Made by a program: the position numbers and the translations under genes | The notes under the pieces: generated by a model | The model's database searches: none | The model's input: only the letters and a program-made list of their open reading frames with translations | What the model was told of the DNA's origin: nothing | Shown here: piece by piece, positions 1 through 8,375 of the stretch | How positions within the stretch are numbered: position 1 is the stretch's first letter | How the letters are laid out: the number at the start of each line of letters is the position of its first letter | Assembly (NCBI GenBank): GCA_014189875.1 | Contig: BJFP01000004.1 | Coordinates: 1 to 41,450 of the forward strand | Direction of reading: 5' to 3' | Length of the DNA: 41,450 nt | Origin: Verrucomicrobiota bacterium | Lineage (GTDB): Bacteria > Verrucomicrobiota > Verrucomicrobiia > Chthoniobacterales > Chthoniobacteraceae

Positions 1-851
1 CCCGCAAGCATCCCCTCGACAAACTCACGGTTGTCGAAAAACGCAAAGTCCCCGAGCTTCTCACCGGTTCCGATGAAGCGCGTCGGGATGCCGAGTTCGT
101 CGCGGATCGCCACGACCACACCGCCTTTGCCCGAGCCGTCGAGCTTCGTGCAGATGATGCCGGTGAGAGTCGTCGCTGCGTGAAACTCACGTGCCTGGCT
201 GACCGCATTCGACCCCGTCGTCGCGTCCACGACGAGCAGCGTCTCGTGCGGGGCGGAGGCGTCGGTCTTTTGCAGGACGCGCTTCACTTTGCCGAGTTCG
301 GCCATGAGGTTGTGCTTCGTGTGCAGCCGGCCCGCGGTGTCGCAGATGATGAACTCGATGTTGTCCTTCTCCGCCTTTTGATACGCGTCGTGACAGAGCG
401 ACGCAGGATCGGCGTTGTATTGCCCCTTGATGATCGGCACCCCGATCCGCTCCGCCCACACGGCAAGCTGCTCGATGGCCGCCGCGCGAAAAGTGTCCGC
501 CGCGACGAGCAGCACGCTGTGCCCGCGTTTTTTCAAAAGCGCCGCAAGCTTCGCCGTGCTCGTGGTCTTGCCCGTGCCGTTCACGCCGACGACGAGGATC
601 ACCTTCGGCTTCGAAGCATGGGGGCGCAGCGTCCACCCATCGGTCGGAAGAATCTTCACGATCTCCTCGCGCGCGATCTTCACGACGCTGTCCGCACTCG
701 GCGCATCCTTGCTCGCCTGGAGCGTCTTGATGATCCGCGTCGTCATGCCGATCCCGAGATCCGCACGGATGAGCGATTCCTCAAGTTCATCCCAGTCCAC
801 CGTCTTGCCGGTGAATTTGTTCCAGATTTTTTTGAGAAAGCCGAAGGCCAT
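1..851 (-). CDS. ftsY: Signal recognition particle receptor FtsY (3' end outside window)
   Basis: FtsY is the SRP receptor GTPase that docks ribosome-nascent chain complexes at the inner membrane. Reading from 851 towards 1, 283 codons are visible. They show an N-domain helix bundle (residues about 1-80) and then the GTPase G domain with GVNGTGKTT (P-loop), DTFRAAA, DTAGR and TKLDGSGKGG. The last motif combination is specific to the SRP GTPases. FtsY is preferred over Ffh because there is a short amphipathic N terminus (MAFGFLKKIWNKFTG) and no sign of an M domain. The protein starts almost directly with the NG domain, so the acidic A domain of the E. coli protein is absent. The gene lies downstream of nusB on the same strand, separated by a heptamer inverted repeat. 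The C terminus is cut by the window edge. Confidence 0.96.
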   Translation of the reverse strand, partial: MAFGFLKKIWNKFTGKTVDWDELEESLIRADLGIGMTTRIIKTLQASKDAPSADSVVKIAREEIVKILPTDGWTLRPHASKPKVILVVGVNGTGKTTSTAKLAALLKKRGHSVLLVAADTFRAAAIEQLAVWAERIGVPIIKGQYNADPASLCHDAYQKAEKDNIEFIICDTAGRLHTKHNLMAELGKVKRVLQKTDASAPHETLLVVDATTGSNAVSQAREFHAATTLTGIICTKLDGSGKGGVVVAIRDELGIPTRFIGTGEKLGDFAFFDNREFVEGMLA

Positions 852-865
852 GTGTGTGAAAAGTA

Positions 866-1023
866 GTCAGTGCTCAGTGCTCAGTGCTCAGACTGAGAAG
901 CAAGTGTATCGGTGTGGATTCCTTCCGTAGCCGCCGACGACAGGAGGCGGGCTGACAAATCAGGAGTGCTCAAAAAAAACAGCGGGCGTCCAGTCTGAGC
1001 ACTGAGCACTGAGTACTGAGCAC
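866..1023. repeat. Inverted pair of heptamer arrays (unit GTGCTCA), family also at 38364-38474
   Basis: The left arm (870-890) has three tandem GTGCTCA units plus flanking partial units. The right arm (996-1023) has four TGAGCAC units, one with a substitution. The arms are reverse complements separated by about 105 bases, and an isolated half unit sits near 964-972. The right arm ends one base before the nusB stop codon (1024-1026). A transcript reading out of nusB would therefore enter a long imperfect hairpin before ftsY. The same unit recurs at 38364-38474. The rest of this ftsY-nusB gap holds no gene. Confidence 0.9.
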
Positions 1024-1476
1024 TCATCTCCCCTTCCCCTCCCCCCGCGGCGCCGCCGCTTCGCGCAACGGGCGCGTGAGTTCGCCTTTGATCTTGTCCA
1101 GCACGCCGTTCACGAAGCGGCTGCTGTCCTCGCCTCCAAACTTGCGCGCGATCTCGATCGCCTCGTTGATCGCGACGACCGGCGGCGTCTCCATGCAGTG
1201 AAACATCTCGTAGATCGCGAGCCGGAGAATGTTGCGGTCCACCGCGGCGAGGCGCGCGATGCCGAAGTTCTCCACGAATTTTACGATGCGCGCATCCACG
1301 CCCGCGAGGTTCGCATTCACGCCCGCGATGAGGGTCTCCGCGTATTCGCGCACCGACGCCTTCGCCTCGCGGAACGCCCAGAAATCCTTGCTGAGATCCG
1401 ACGTGTGATCGCCGTGGATGTCCTGCTGGTAGAGAAATTGAACGGCCGCCTCACGGCCTTCGCGTCGTTTGCTCAT
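1024..1476 (-). CDS. nusB: Transcription antitermination factor NusB
   Basis: This 150-residue all-helical RNA-binding protein binds boxA with NusE (S10) in rRNA antitermination. The N terminus MSKRREGREAAVQFLYQQD carries the NusB signature RExAxQxLY. The segments VDARIVKFVENFGIARLAAVDRNILRLAIYEM and VVAINEAIEIARKFGGEDSSRFVNGVLDKI match the C-terminal helices and the NexVexAKxfg..sxxFVNGVLD motif. The length is typical, with a short basic extension (about residues 138-150). It starts 7 bases after the ribH stop. The ribH-nusB order is a classic bacterial arrangement, so the two are probably cotranscribed. Confidence 0.96.
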   Translation of the reverse strand: MSKRREGREAAVQFLYQQDIHGDHTSDLSKDFWAFREAKASVREYAETLIAGVNANLAGVDARIVKFVENFGIARLAAVDRNILRLAIYEMFHCMETPPVVAINEAIEIARKFGGEDSSRFVNGVLDKIKGELTRPLREAAAPRGEGKGR

Positions 1477-1483
1477 GAAATAT

Positions 1484-1966
1484 TTACCGCTGTGTGCCGC
1501 GGATCGCGTCGAGTGTCTGCAACATGCGCACCGCCGCGCGTGCGGCCTCGGTTCCGCGATTGATGGTGGTGCCGAGGCAGCGCTCGCGCGCCTGCTCCTC
1601 GGTCTGCGCGACGATGACTTCGTGCAGCACCGGCAGCTTCATGCGCAGTGAAATCTCGAGCAGCGCCTTCGTGACGGAGGTCGCGATGAGATCCGCGTGG
1701 CTCGTCTCGCCCTGCCAGAGGAGGCCGAATGCAAAAACCGCATCCACATTTCTCCGCTCGACCACAAACTGCACGCCGAGCGGGATCTCGAATGACCCCG
1801 GAACGCGATGCACCTCGACCGCCGATCCCGGCGCGATGGCCGCGAGCTCCTCGCGCGCCGCAGCGACGAGGCCGTCCACAAATTCGGAGTTGTAGATGCT
1901 CGCGACCACGGCAAAGCGCTTCGCAATAAGGAGCGGCGCAGGTCGGTCTGGAATGGCGGTGGACAT
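1484..1966 (-). CDS. ribH: 6,7-dimethyl-8-ribityllumazine synthase
   Basis: Lumazine synthase condenses 5-amino-6-ribitylaminouracil with dihydroxybutanone phosphate in riboflavin synthesis. The 160 residues show the family blocks in order: ASIYNSEF near residue 22 (usually ASRFN), VPGSFEIPLG, the loop GETSHADLIAT with the catalytic-type His, PVLHEVIVAQTEEQARERC with the phosphate-binding Arg, and NRGTEAARAAVRML. Several residues differ from the textbook consensus (YN for FN, HAD for HFD), but the key His and Arg are kept. The gene lies between guaB and nusB on the same strand. Confidence 0.95.
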   Translation of the reverse strand: MSTAIPDRPAPLLIAKRFAVVASIYNSEFVDGLVAAAREELAAIAPGSAVEVHRVPGSFEIPLGVQFVVERRNVDAVFAFGLLWQGETSHADLIATSVTKALLEISLRMKLPVLHEVIVAQTEEQARERCLGTTINRGTEAARAAVRMLQTLDAIRGTQR

Positions 1967-2021
1967 CGGGGCGCGGAGAGTAGCGGGGGATGCGGAGTGC
2001 GCAAGGGTGAGAGTGGGGCGT

Positions 2022-2073
2022 GAACGGTGATAGGTGGCACCGCGCCTGAACTGGTCACCTATCGCCTTTCACC
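2022..2073. repeat. Short inverted repeat between guaB and ribH
   Basis: GGTGATAGGTG (around 2026-2036) faces CACCTATCGCC (around 2056-2066), leaving a loop of about 19 bases. The structure begins about 10 bases after the guaB stop on the minus strand. There is no clear U-run on either side, so I call it a hairpin repeat and not an intrinsic terminator. The remainder of the 1967-2083 gap shows nothing else. Confidence 0.6.
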
Positions 2074-2083
2074 ACTCGGCCCA

Positions 2084-3634
2084 TCACTTCGTGGACTTCA
2101 CCTCGATCACATCGTGCGGCGCGCTCTCGCGCTGGCCGGCGGCCGTGACGCGGATGAAACGCGCGGCCTTCCGCAGCGTGGGAAGATCGCGCGAGCCGAG
2201 GTAGCCGAGTCCGCTCTGCACGCCGCCCGAAAGCTGCGCGAGGACGAGCTCGACGGGCGGGCTCACTTCCTTCAGTGCCTCGATGCCTTCGGCGGCGACT
2301 TTGCGTGTGGAGTCTTTCGTGGAATGTCCGTATCGCGCCGCGCTGCCCGCGGTCATCGCCGCCGCGCTGCCCATGCCGCGGTACTGTTTGTAGAGCTTGC
2401 CGTTGATTTCCATGATCTGCCCAGGTGCCTCGGGGCATCCTGCGAGCAGGCCGCCGCAGATCACGGCCTGCGCGAGCGTGAGCGCCTTCACGATGTCGCC
2501 GCTCTTCACCACGCCGCCATCCGCGATGACGGTGACGCCGCATTTCTCCGCCGCGCGGCTCGCGACGTAGAGCGCCGTGAGCTGCGGGATGCCGACGCCT
2601 GCGACGACGCGCGTGGTGCAAATCGAGCCGGGGCCCTGGCCGACCTTGATCACATTCGCGCCGCACTTCGCGAGGTATTCGACGCCTGCGCCGCTCGTCA
2701 CATTTCCCGCGATGATCGGCAGCTCGGAAAATGCCTCGCGGATCAGCTTCACCGTGTCGCCCACGCCTGCGCTGTGGCCGTGGGCGGTGCTCACGGCGAT
2801 CACGTCGCAACCGCGTTCGACGAGCGCGCCCGCGTGGCCGATGATGCGTTCGCGATCCAGTGTGCCGTCCGCCTTTCGCAATCCGATGATGCTCGCGCCG
2901 CAGAGCAGGCGGAATTTTTCATCGCGCGCCGGTTTGAAGTGCGAGCCGTGCTCGTGAAGGATGTGCTCGATGTCGCTGAGCGTGAAAAGGCCGCGCAACA
3001 CATCGCCGTCGCCGACGACGAGGAGCTTGTGGATGCCCATGTGCGCGGTGAAAAAACTGTCCGCGGCCTTGATCGGTTCCCTGCCAAGCTCGCGCTCGTG
3101 GATCGTGTGGACCTGCGCGCGCGGCATCATCGCCTCGGCGACCTTGCGCGCGGCGTATCGCTCGCGGACCACGTGGCCCGGCAGCAGTCCGAGCAGCGTG
3201 TTTTTTTCATCCACGACGGGGAACGTGCTGAAGCCGAAGCGCCGGTCCGAGATCATCGCGAGCACTTCGCCGATGAGCTGATCCGGACCGATCTTGATCG
3301 GCTCCTGGATGAGGCCGTGGACGTTGTTCTTCACGCGGCTCACCTCGGAGAGCTGCTGTCGCTCGGGCATGTTGCAATGGATGAGGCCAAGCCCGCCCGC
3401 CCGCGCCATCGCGATGGCCATCGGTGATTCGGTCACGGTATCCATGTCCGCCGAGATGATCGGCAGGCGGAGCTGGAGCCGCTCGTGGAGCTGCGTGTCG
3501 AGGTTTGCGTCGCGCGGGATCACTTCGCTGTAAAGCGTCGCGAGCGTGACGTCGTCATACGTGAGGCCGACGCCGCTATGGGTCGGGAAAAACTTGTCGG
3601 GCGGCTGATAGAACTGGTCGTCGAAAGGTGCCAT
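2084..3634 (-). CDS. guaB: Inosine-5'-monophosphate dehydrogenase
   Basis: IMPDH oxidises IMP to XMP with NAD+, the first committed step to GMP. The 516 residues show the barrel start ([15 protein letters not shown], then [23 protein letters not shown]), a CBS pair at about 100-235, the active-site loop [11 protein letters not shown] with the nucleophilic Cys339, the DGG phosphate site at 372-374, the flap [11 protein letters not shown], and the Arg-Tyr dyad (434-435). The CBS pair and length exclude GMP reductase. Positions that look unusual are Ser282 where most homologues have Asp (STAHGHS for DxxHGHS), VVKSGD for IRxSGD, and GCPEAPGQ for GxEExPGE. It probably heads the ribH-nusB-ftsY run. 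Confidence 0.95.
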   Translation of the reverse strand: MAPFDDQFYQPPDKFFPTHSGVGLTYDDVTLATLYSEVIPRDANLDTQLHERLQLRLPIISADMDTVTESPMAIAMARAGGLGLIHCNMPERQQLSEVSRVKNNVHGLIQEPIKIGPDQLIGEVLAMISDRRFGFSTFPVVDEKNTLLGLLPGHVVRERYAARKVAEAMMPRAQVHTIHERELGREPIKAADSFFTAHMGIHKLLVVGDGDVLRGLFTLSDIEHILHEHGSHFKPARDEKFRLLCGASIIGLRKADGTLDRERIIGHAGALVERGCDVIAVSTAHGHSAGVGDTVKLIREAFSELPIIAGNVTSGAGVEYLAKCGANVIKVGQGPGSICTTRVVAGVGIPQLTALYVASRAAEKCGVTVIADGGVVKSGDIVKALTLAQAVICGGLLAGCPEAPGQIMEINGKLYKQYRGMGSAAAMTAGSAARYGHSTKDSTRKVAAEGIEALKEVSPPVELVLAQLSGGVQSGLGYLGSRDLPTLRKAARFIRVTAAGQRESAPHDVIEVKSTK

Positions 3635-3690
3635 GTCGAAGCCTGCCAGATGCAGCCGGCGGATGAAAAGCGGGAAGTGCGCGTGCCGTT

Positions 3691-3762
3691 TTCAATCTCA
3701 CTCTTAATCGTAATCTTAATCCCAACGCAGCGCGTGCATGGCCGCAGGGATGAAGATTGAGA
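3691..3762. repeat. Inverted hexamer array (unit TAATCN), family also at 7081-7167
   Basis: The left arm has TAATCG, TAATCT and TAATCC in tandem (3705-3722), preceded by CAATCT. The right arm reads GGGATGAAGATTGAGA (about 3747-3762). It sits between guaB and the zinc-ribbon gene and begins just past the operon terminator. The same hexamer family recurs after lipB. Confidence 0.75.
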
Positions 3763-3763
3763 C

Positions 3764-3787
3764 AAAAAAGCACGGCTCTCAGAGCCG
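3764..3787 (-). terminator. Intrinsic terminator of the exbB-exbD-tonB-zinc ribbon operon
   Basis: CGGCTCTCAGAGCCG (3773-3787) is a near-perfect short palindrome overlapping the stop codon of the zinc-ribbon gene. On the minus strand it is followed by TGCTTTTTTG, i.e. a GC stem and a run of six T. This is the layout of a Rho-independent terminator for leftward transcription. Confidence 0.75.
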
Positions 3788-4018
3788 CGAGACCCGATCT
3801 CGGTTCGCGGGCGCGCCGCAGCACGGACAATGTGCGAGTTCGGAGCTGTTGCTGTCGCGAAACTCGAATGCGCAGAGATGGCACTTCACCAGCCCGCGGT
3901 GCGCGAGCCGTTCGCCGCGGCTGCGGCGGATGTTGTGCAGCACGGACGCGACGAAGATGATCGCGAGGCAGAGGCCGGCATAAACGAAGAGCAGCTCGTG
4001 GAGATCGAGGCGGAACAT
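3779..4018 (-). CDS. Small membrane-anchored zinc-ribbon protein
   Basis: This 79-residue protein has one N-terminal membrane helix (about residues 8-28, LLFVYAGLCLAIIFVASVL), a basic segment (HNIRRSRGERLAHRG), and then a cytoplasmic CxxC...CxxC pair: KCHLC at 45-49 and HCPCC at 63-67. This is consistent with a zinc ribbon tethered to the inner membrane. The ATG at 4018 is chosen because it directly precedes the membrane helix and lies 4 bases after the tonB-like stop. It is the last gene of the ExbB/ExbD/TonB operon. I do not recognise a named family. A role in assembly or regulation of the TonB-like complex is only a guess from position. Confidence 0.8.
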   Translation of the reverse strand: MFRLDLHELLFVYAGLCLAIIFVASVLHNIRRSRGERLAHRGLVKCHLCAFEFRDSNSSELAHCPCCGAPANRDRVSRL

Positions 4019-4022
4019 GCGG

Positions 4023-4790
4023 TTACCTCGGTGCCGCAGGTGCGATGATGTCGTCGCCCCACATGATCGTGACGGTGCCCCACACCACGCTGTCGCCCGT
4101 CTTGGAAAAATTCCGGGTGCGCACAAATGCGAGCGCGTCCCTGTCGAGCGCAGCATCGCCGGAAGCCTGCTGTAAAAACGCGAAGCGCGTCTCACCGTCG
4201 GCATTCACGCCCGCGAGCACGACCGTCGCCTGCACCGTCGCAGCCGTCTTCGCCGTCGCCGTGATGGCCCGCGGTTCCTTCACGCGCAGTTGCAGCGCCG
4301 CCGAGAATTCCACGCGGGTCGCCTGCGGCTGCGGTGCGGCAGGCGCGATTCTCTCCGACTGGGAGAGACTGCGGATCATCGCGAGCGGATCGCGGGCAGG
4401 AGGAATCTGGATCACCGGCGGATCGGGCGGCGCCCCGAGCGGCTGCGTGCGGATTTTCCGAAAAGACGGACGGTAGCGGATGTCGAGGAGTCCCGGCGGC
4501 TCGACGGCCTGCACTTTCGCGACGAGCGCGGGATCGTGTAGCGCGATCCATTGCAGCAGCGCGTCGGCCTCGGGATTGCGCTGCGACGGGTCGGCGGACG
4601 CGGCGAGGATCTGCACCATCGGCGCAGTGCGCACAGTGCGCGGCGGCACGGGATCCTTTCCCTGAAAAAGAAAGAACGCGGCGCTGTGCAGGAGGAACGA
4701 GATGAAGATGAACGCCACGAGCCACCAGGAGCTGCCCTCACGGTCGGCCCATGTGAAAATCACGGGCGTCTCGGCTTCCGTGTCGTTCAT
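4023..4790 (-). CDS. TonB-like energy-transducer protein
   Basis: This 255-residue protein has a short cytoplasmic N terminus, one membrane helix (about 20-42, SSWWLVAFIFISFLLHSAAFFLF), a long periplasmic stretch with Pro-rich parts (PPDPPVIQIPPARDP), and a C-terminal segment with ADGETRFAFLQQASGDAALDRDALAFVRTRNFS that resembles the TonB C-terminal fold. TonB proteins carry proton-motive energy from ExbB-ExbD to outer-membrane receptors. The ATG at 4790 overlaps the exbD-like stop as ATGA, showing translational coupling. The canonical YP box near the C terminus is not obvious, so it is a divergent TonB/TolA-type protein identified largely by context. Confidence 0.8.
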   Translation of the reverse strand: MNDTEAETPVIFTWADREGSSWWLVAFIFISFLLHSAAFFLFQGKDPVPPRTVRTAPMVQILAASADPSQRNPEADALLQWIALHDPALVAKVQAVEPPGLLDIRYRPSFRKIRTQPLGAPPDPPVIQIPPARDPLAMIRSLSQSERIAPAAPQPQATRVEFSAALQLRVKEPRAITATAKTAATVQATVVLAGVNADGETRFAFLQQASGDAALDRDALAFVRTRNFSKTGDSVVWGTVTIMWGDDIIAPAAPR

Positions 4791-5191
4791 TTTTTCGGGA
4801 TGTCGCCCGCGAGGATCACCGAGTAGCTGCGACGCAGCGCCTCGTCGGTCACGGCGGCTACGATGCCCGCGGGCGTGCCGGTGTCGGCCTTGATCACGAG
4901 CCATTTTTCCGCGGACTTGTTTTCGGAAAGTTTGCCGCGCAGCTCGTCCATCGTCACCTCGCGGTCGCGGTGATAGATCGCCGGAGCAGGCCCGCCGGTG
5001 ATGCTCACGATCTCCGCATTGCGCTGCGTGCCGAGCGCGAACGACGTGACCGGCAGGCTCACCTGCACGCCGGGCGTGAGCGTGAATTTCGTCCCGAGCA
5101 CATAGAAGACGAGCACGAGCACGAGCACGTTCATGAGCGGCATGATGCCGAACAGCGCGAGGTGAAAATGGTAGCCGCGTTCGAGCTTCAC
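4787..5191 (-). CDS. ExbD/TolR-like biopolymer transport protein with Asn at the key membrane position
   Basis: This 134-residue protein has one membrane helix (about 11-33) and a periplasmic domain whose end, KWLVIKADTGTPAGIVAAVTDEALRRSYSVILAG, matches the ExbD/TolR fold. The proposed start is GTG at 5191, two bases after the exbB-like stop; a longer in-frame reading would lie inside exbB. In ExbD and TolR the helix begins with a P-x-(I/V)-D motif whose Asp is essential for proton use. Here the aligned segment reads MPLMNVLVLVLVFYVL, with Asn21 (codon AAC) where Asp is expected. The rest of the ORF is intact. The protein may act in a non-canonical or unenergised complex. Confidence 0.85.
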   Translation of the reverse strand: MKLERGYHFHLALFGIMPLMNVLVLVLVFYVLGTKFTLTPGVQVSLPVTSFALGTQRNAEIVSITGGPAPAIYHRDREVTMDELRGKLSENKSAEKWLVIKADTGTPAGIVAAVTDEALRRSYSVILAGDIPKK

Positions 5192-5193
5192 GG

Positions 5194-5859
5194 TCAGATA
5201 TTTTCCGAGCGCCGCGGAGTCTCGCCGAACTCGATGATGTCCGGGTGCTGGCGGCTTTCCACGAGCAGGTTCACGACCTCGATTCCCGCGCGCTCCATGT
5301 CGTGGATGACCGCATTTGCCCGCGCGCTGAGATACGCGTAGGCCATCGCGCAAGGGATGCACACGGCGAGTCCCGAGGCGGTCGTGATGAGCGCCTGGTA
5401 GATCCCGTTGCCGATCTCGGCGGTGCTCGTCATGCCGGTCGTTGCGGCCATGCTCTTGAACGCCTCAAGCAATCCCGCGACCGTGCCGAGCAGCCCGAGC
5501 AGCGGCGTGAGAAAAGCGAGCGTGGCAAGCATTCCGAGCCGGCGTTCGAGCCGCGGCACCTCGAGCTGGCCGGCCTCCTCGACGATGTCCTTCAGCTCCG
5601 AGCGCGGCGCGCTGTGGCGGATGATCGCGGCATGGACGACACGCTGCACCGGCCCGCGCGTCGCAGCGGCCTCCATCTGCGCCTCCGAATAGCGGCGTCC
5701 GTGGATGAGGTTCGCGAGGCCGCGCATGAATTCGCCGACACGGACGCTGATGCGGTGAAAATACACCAGGCGCTCCAGGAACACGGCGCTGCCGAGCACG
5801 CTGCAGATGAGAATGAACCACATCACTGGGCCGCCCTTTTGCATGAAGTCGAGGAGCAT
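5194..5859 (-). CDS. MotA/TolQ/ExbB proton channel family protein
   Basis: This 221-residue protein has three predicted membrane segments: VMWFILICSVLGSAVFLERLVYF at 12-34, one near LATLAFLTPLLGLLGTVAGLLEAF at 111-134, and one near ALITTASGLAVCIPCAMAYAYL at 155-176. The TPLLGLLGT and ALxTTAxGL motifs with their conserved Thr residues are the ExbB/TolQ signature. It is the first gene of the leftward operon followed by exbD-like, tonB-like and zinc-ribbon genes, and is divergent from ruvC with an 85-base gap. It is the only intact ExbB homologue in the window; two further copies at 23-24 kb are broken. Confidence 0.93.
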   Translation of the reverse strand: MLLDFMQKGGPVMWFILICSVLGSAVFLERLVYFHRISVRVGEFMRGLANLIHGRRYSEAQMEAAATRGPVQRVVHAAIIRHSAPRSELKDIVEEAGQLEVPRLERRLGMLATLAFLTPLLGLLGTVAGLLEAFKSMAATTGMTSTAEIGNGIYQALITTASGLAVCIPCAMAYAYLSARANAVIHDMERAGIEVVNLLVESRQHPDIIEFGETPRRSENI

Positions 5860-5944
5860 GGCGCGATTCTACGCGCGCTCGAATGCGGCGCGAAAGGACG
5901 AAGTTTCAGTTTCGCGACGCGGCGCGTCCGCGTATGAAGCGCGC

Positions 5945-6448
5945 GTGCGAATCATCGCGATCGATCCATCCCTGCGTTGCAGCGGCTTTGCCGTGCTGGA
6001 GAAAATCTCCGGCAAGGTCCACACGATCGAATATGGCGTGGTGAAAAATCACCCAAAGCTGCTCCCGAGCGGATGCCTCCTCGCGATCCGCTCGCGCATC
6101 GCGGAACTCATCGCGCAGCACACGCCCGAGTGCGCGGTGATCGAGGGCGTGATTTTTGTGCAGAGCCACCGCACCGCGATCACGCTCGGTGCGGCCCGCG
6201 GTGCGGCGATCCTCGCGGCGGCTGAACATGGGATGCCGATCTACGAATACGCGCCGCGCCGCGTGAAGCAGAGCGTCGTGGGCCGCGGCGGCGCACAGAA
6301 GCAGCAGGTCGGCTTCATGGTCCGCGTGCTGCTCGGGCTGAAGGAGACACCGCCGCCGGATGCCGCCGATGCGCTCGCGATCGGCCTCACGCATTTTCAG
6401 ACTGCGGAAAGCGCGCGCCACGGTGCGGTGGTGCTGGAGCGGATATGA
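5945..6448 (+). CDS. ruvC: Holliday junction resolvase RuvC
   Basis: RuvC is the endonuclease that cuts Holliday junctions in the RuvABC complex. With GTG at 5945 the protein is 167 residues, the normal length, and begins MRIIAIDPSLRCSGFAVLE. The four acidic metal ligands are visible: Asp7, Glu67 (AVIEGV), Asp139 and Asp142 (PDAADALAIGLTH). The segment YAPRRVKQSVVGRGGAQKQQVGFMV matches the family core. The frame stays open upstream to 5807, but that extension overlaps the divergent exbB-like gene, so GTG 5945 is chosen. The stop overlaps the lipB start as ATGA. Confidence 0.95.
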   Translation: MRIIAIDPSLRCSGFAVLEKISGKVHTIEYGVVKNHPKLLPSGCLLAIRSRIAELIAQHTPECAVIEGVIFVQSHRTAITLGAARGAAILAAAEHGMPIYEYAPRRVKQSVVGRGGAQKQQVGFMVRVLLGLKETPPPDAADALAIGLTHFQTAESARHGAVVLERI

Positions 6449-7083
6449 AAGTCCGTCGGCTCGGCAGGATCAGCTACGGCGACGCGCTTAAGTTGCAGGA
6501 AAAGATCGTCGCGCAAAAGGCGGAGAAACTCGACGCGCCGGACGAACTGCTGCTGCTCGAACACGACTCCATCTTCACCATCGGCCGCACGAGCGATCAT
6601 TCCTCGCTGCGCGATTCCACCGCGCTGCCCGCGCCGCTCATGGCGATCAACCGCGGAGGCCAGGCGACGTGGCACGGGCCGGGGCAGCTCGTCGGCTATC
6701 CCCTGCTCGACTTGCGCAAGCGCGGCTCGGACCTCCACCGCTACCTGCGCGACCTTGAGGAATTTCTCATTTCGCTGTGCGCGGAATTCGGCGTCGCAGC
6801 AACGCGCCGCGAGGGACTCACGGGCGTGTGGGCGGGTGGGAAAAAAATCGCGAGCCTCGGCGTCGGCGTGCGGCGGTGGATCTCGATGCACGGCTTCGCG
6901 CTGAATGTGTGCGGCCCGCTCGAAGGCTTCGCGCACATCACTCCCTGCGGAATCGCCGGAGTCGAAATGACGAGCCTCGAACGCGAAGGCGCCGCGGGCG
7001 TGACGGTCGAGGCTGTGGCGGAAAAGGCCGCCAAGGATTTCCCGGGATTCCTCGCCACTGCGCGACGCGGAGATCCTTCTTAA
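6445..7083 (+). CDS. lipB: Octanoyl-(acyl carrier protein):protein N-octanoyltransferase LipB
   Basis: LipB transfers octanoate from ACP to lipoyl domains, the first step of lipoate synthesis. The 212 residues carry RGGQATWHGPGQ (70-81), GGKKIASLGV with catalytic-type Lys134, and GFAHITPCGI with nucleophile Cys168, all in family order. Translation is coupled to ruvC by a 4-base overlap. The stop codon TAA at 7081 forms the first three bases of a hexamer repeat array. LipA is not in the window. Confidence 0.96.
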   Translation: MKVRRLGRISYGDALKLQEKIVAQKAEKLDAPDELLLLEHDSIFTIGRTSDHSSLRDSTALPAPLMAINRGGQATWHGPGQLVGYPLLDLRKRGSDLHRYLRDLEEFLISLCAEFGVAATRREGLTGVWAGGKKIASLGVGVRRWISMHGFALNVCGPLEGFAHITPCGIAGVEMTSLEREGAAGVTVEAVAEKAAKDFPGFLATARRGDPS

Positions 7084-7167
7084 TCCTAATCTTATTCTTA
7101 ATCTTACTCCCGCCTCGTCACGTCGGCCCGACGACGCACCAAGAGGATTAAGATTAGGATTAAGATT
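7081..7167. repeat. Inverted hexamer arrays starting at the lipB stop codon
   Basis: The left arm is four tandem hexamers TAATCC, TAATCT, TATTCT, TAATCT (7081-7104). The right arm is GGATTA, AGATTA, GGATTA, AGATT (7145-7167), the reverse complement. A short CGTCGGCCCGACG palindrome sits in the loop (about 7121-7133). The lipB stop codon lies inside the first unit. Same family as 3691-3762. Confidence 0.9.
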
Positions 7168-7214
7168 GCCCGTCAGAGCGCGGGTCGGTGTTTTATCCGT
7201 CCAGACCGCCCCGC

Positions 7215-8276
<1,062 letters not shown>

Positions 8277-8286
8277 TGAGCGCCCT

Positions 8287-8314
8287 GGAGCGCTCCACTT
8301 CGTGCGCTCCACTT
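8287..8314. repeat. GGAGCGC-type palindrome with direct repeat after moxR
   Basis: GGAGCGCTCC (8287-8296) is a perfect palindrome, and GCGCTCCACTT is repeated directly at 8290-8300 and 8304-8314. A related GGAGCGC/GCGCTCC pattern lies at 26287-26380. The 8277-8375 gap between convergent genes holds no gene. Confidence 0.6.
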
Positions 8315-8375
8315 GCGACACCCCTCGCCCCTCGTCCCTCGTCCGCCTTTTCGCGACCACTCCCCGCTTCGCGGA

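Noticed and set aside
866-1023. CRISPR array
   Set aside because: The units are 7 bp with no spacers, and the second arm is inverted.
2027-3427. A 466-codon open frame on the plus strand opposite guaB
   Set aside because: It is a shadow of guaB. Its product is Arg/Ala/His-rich with no domain pattern.
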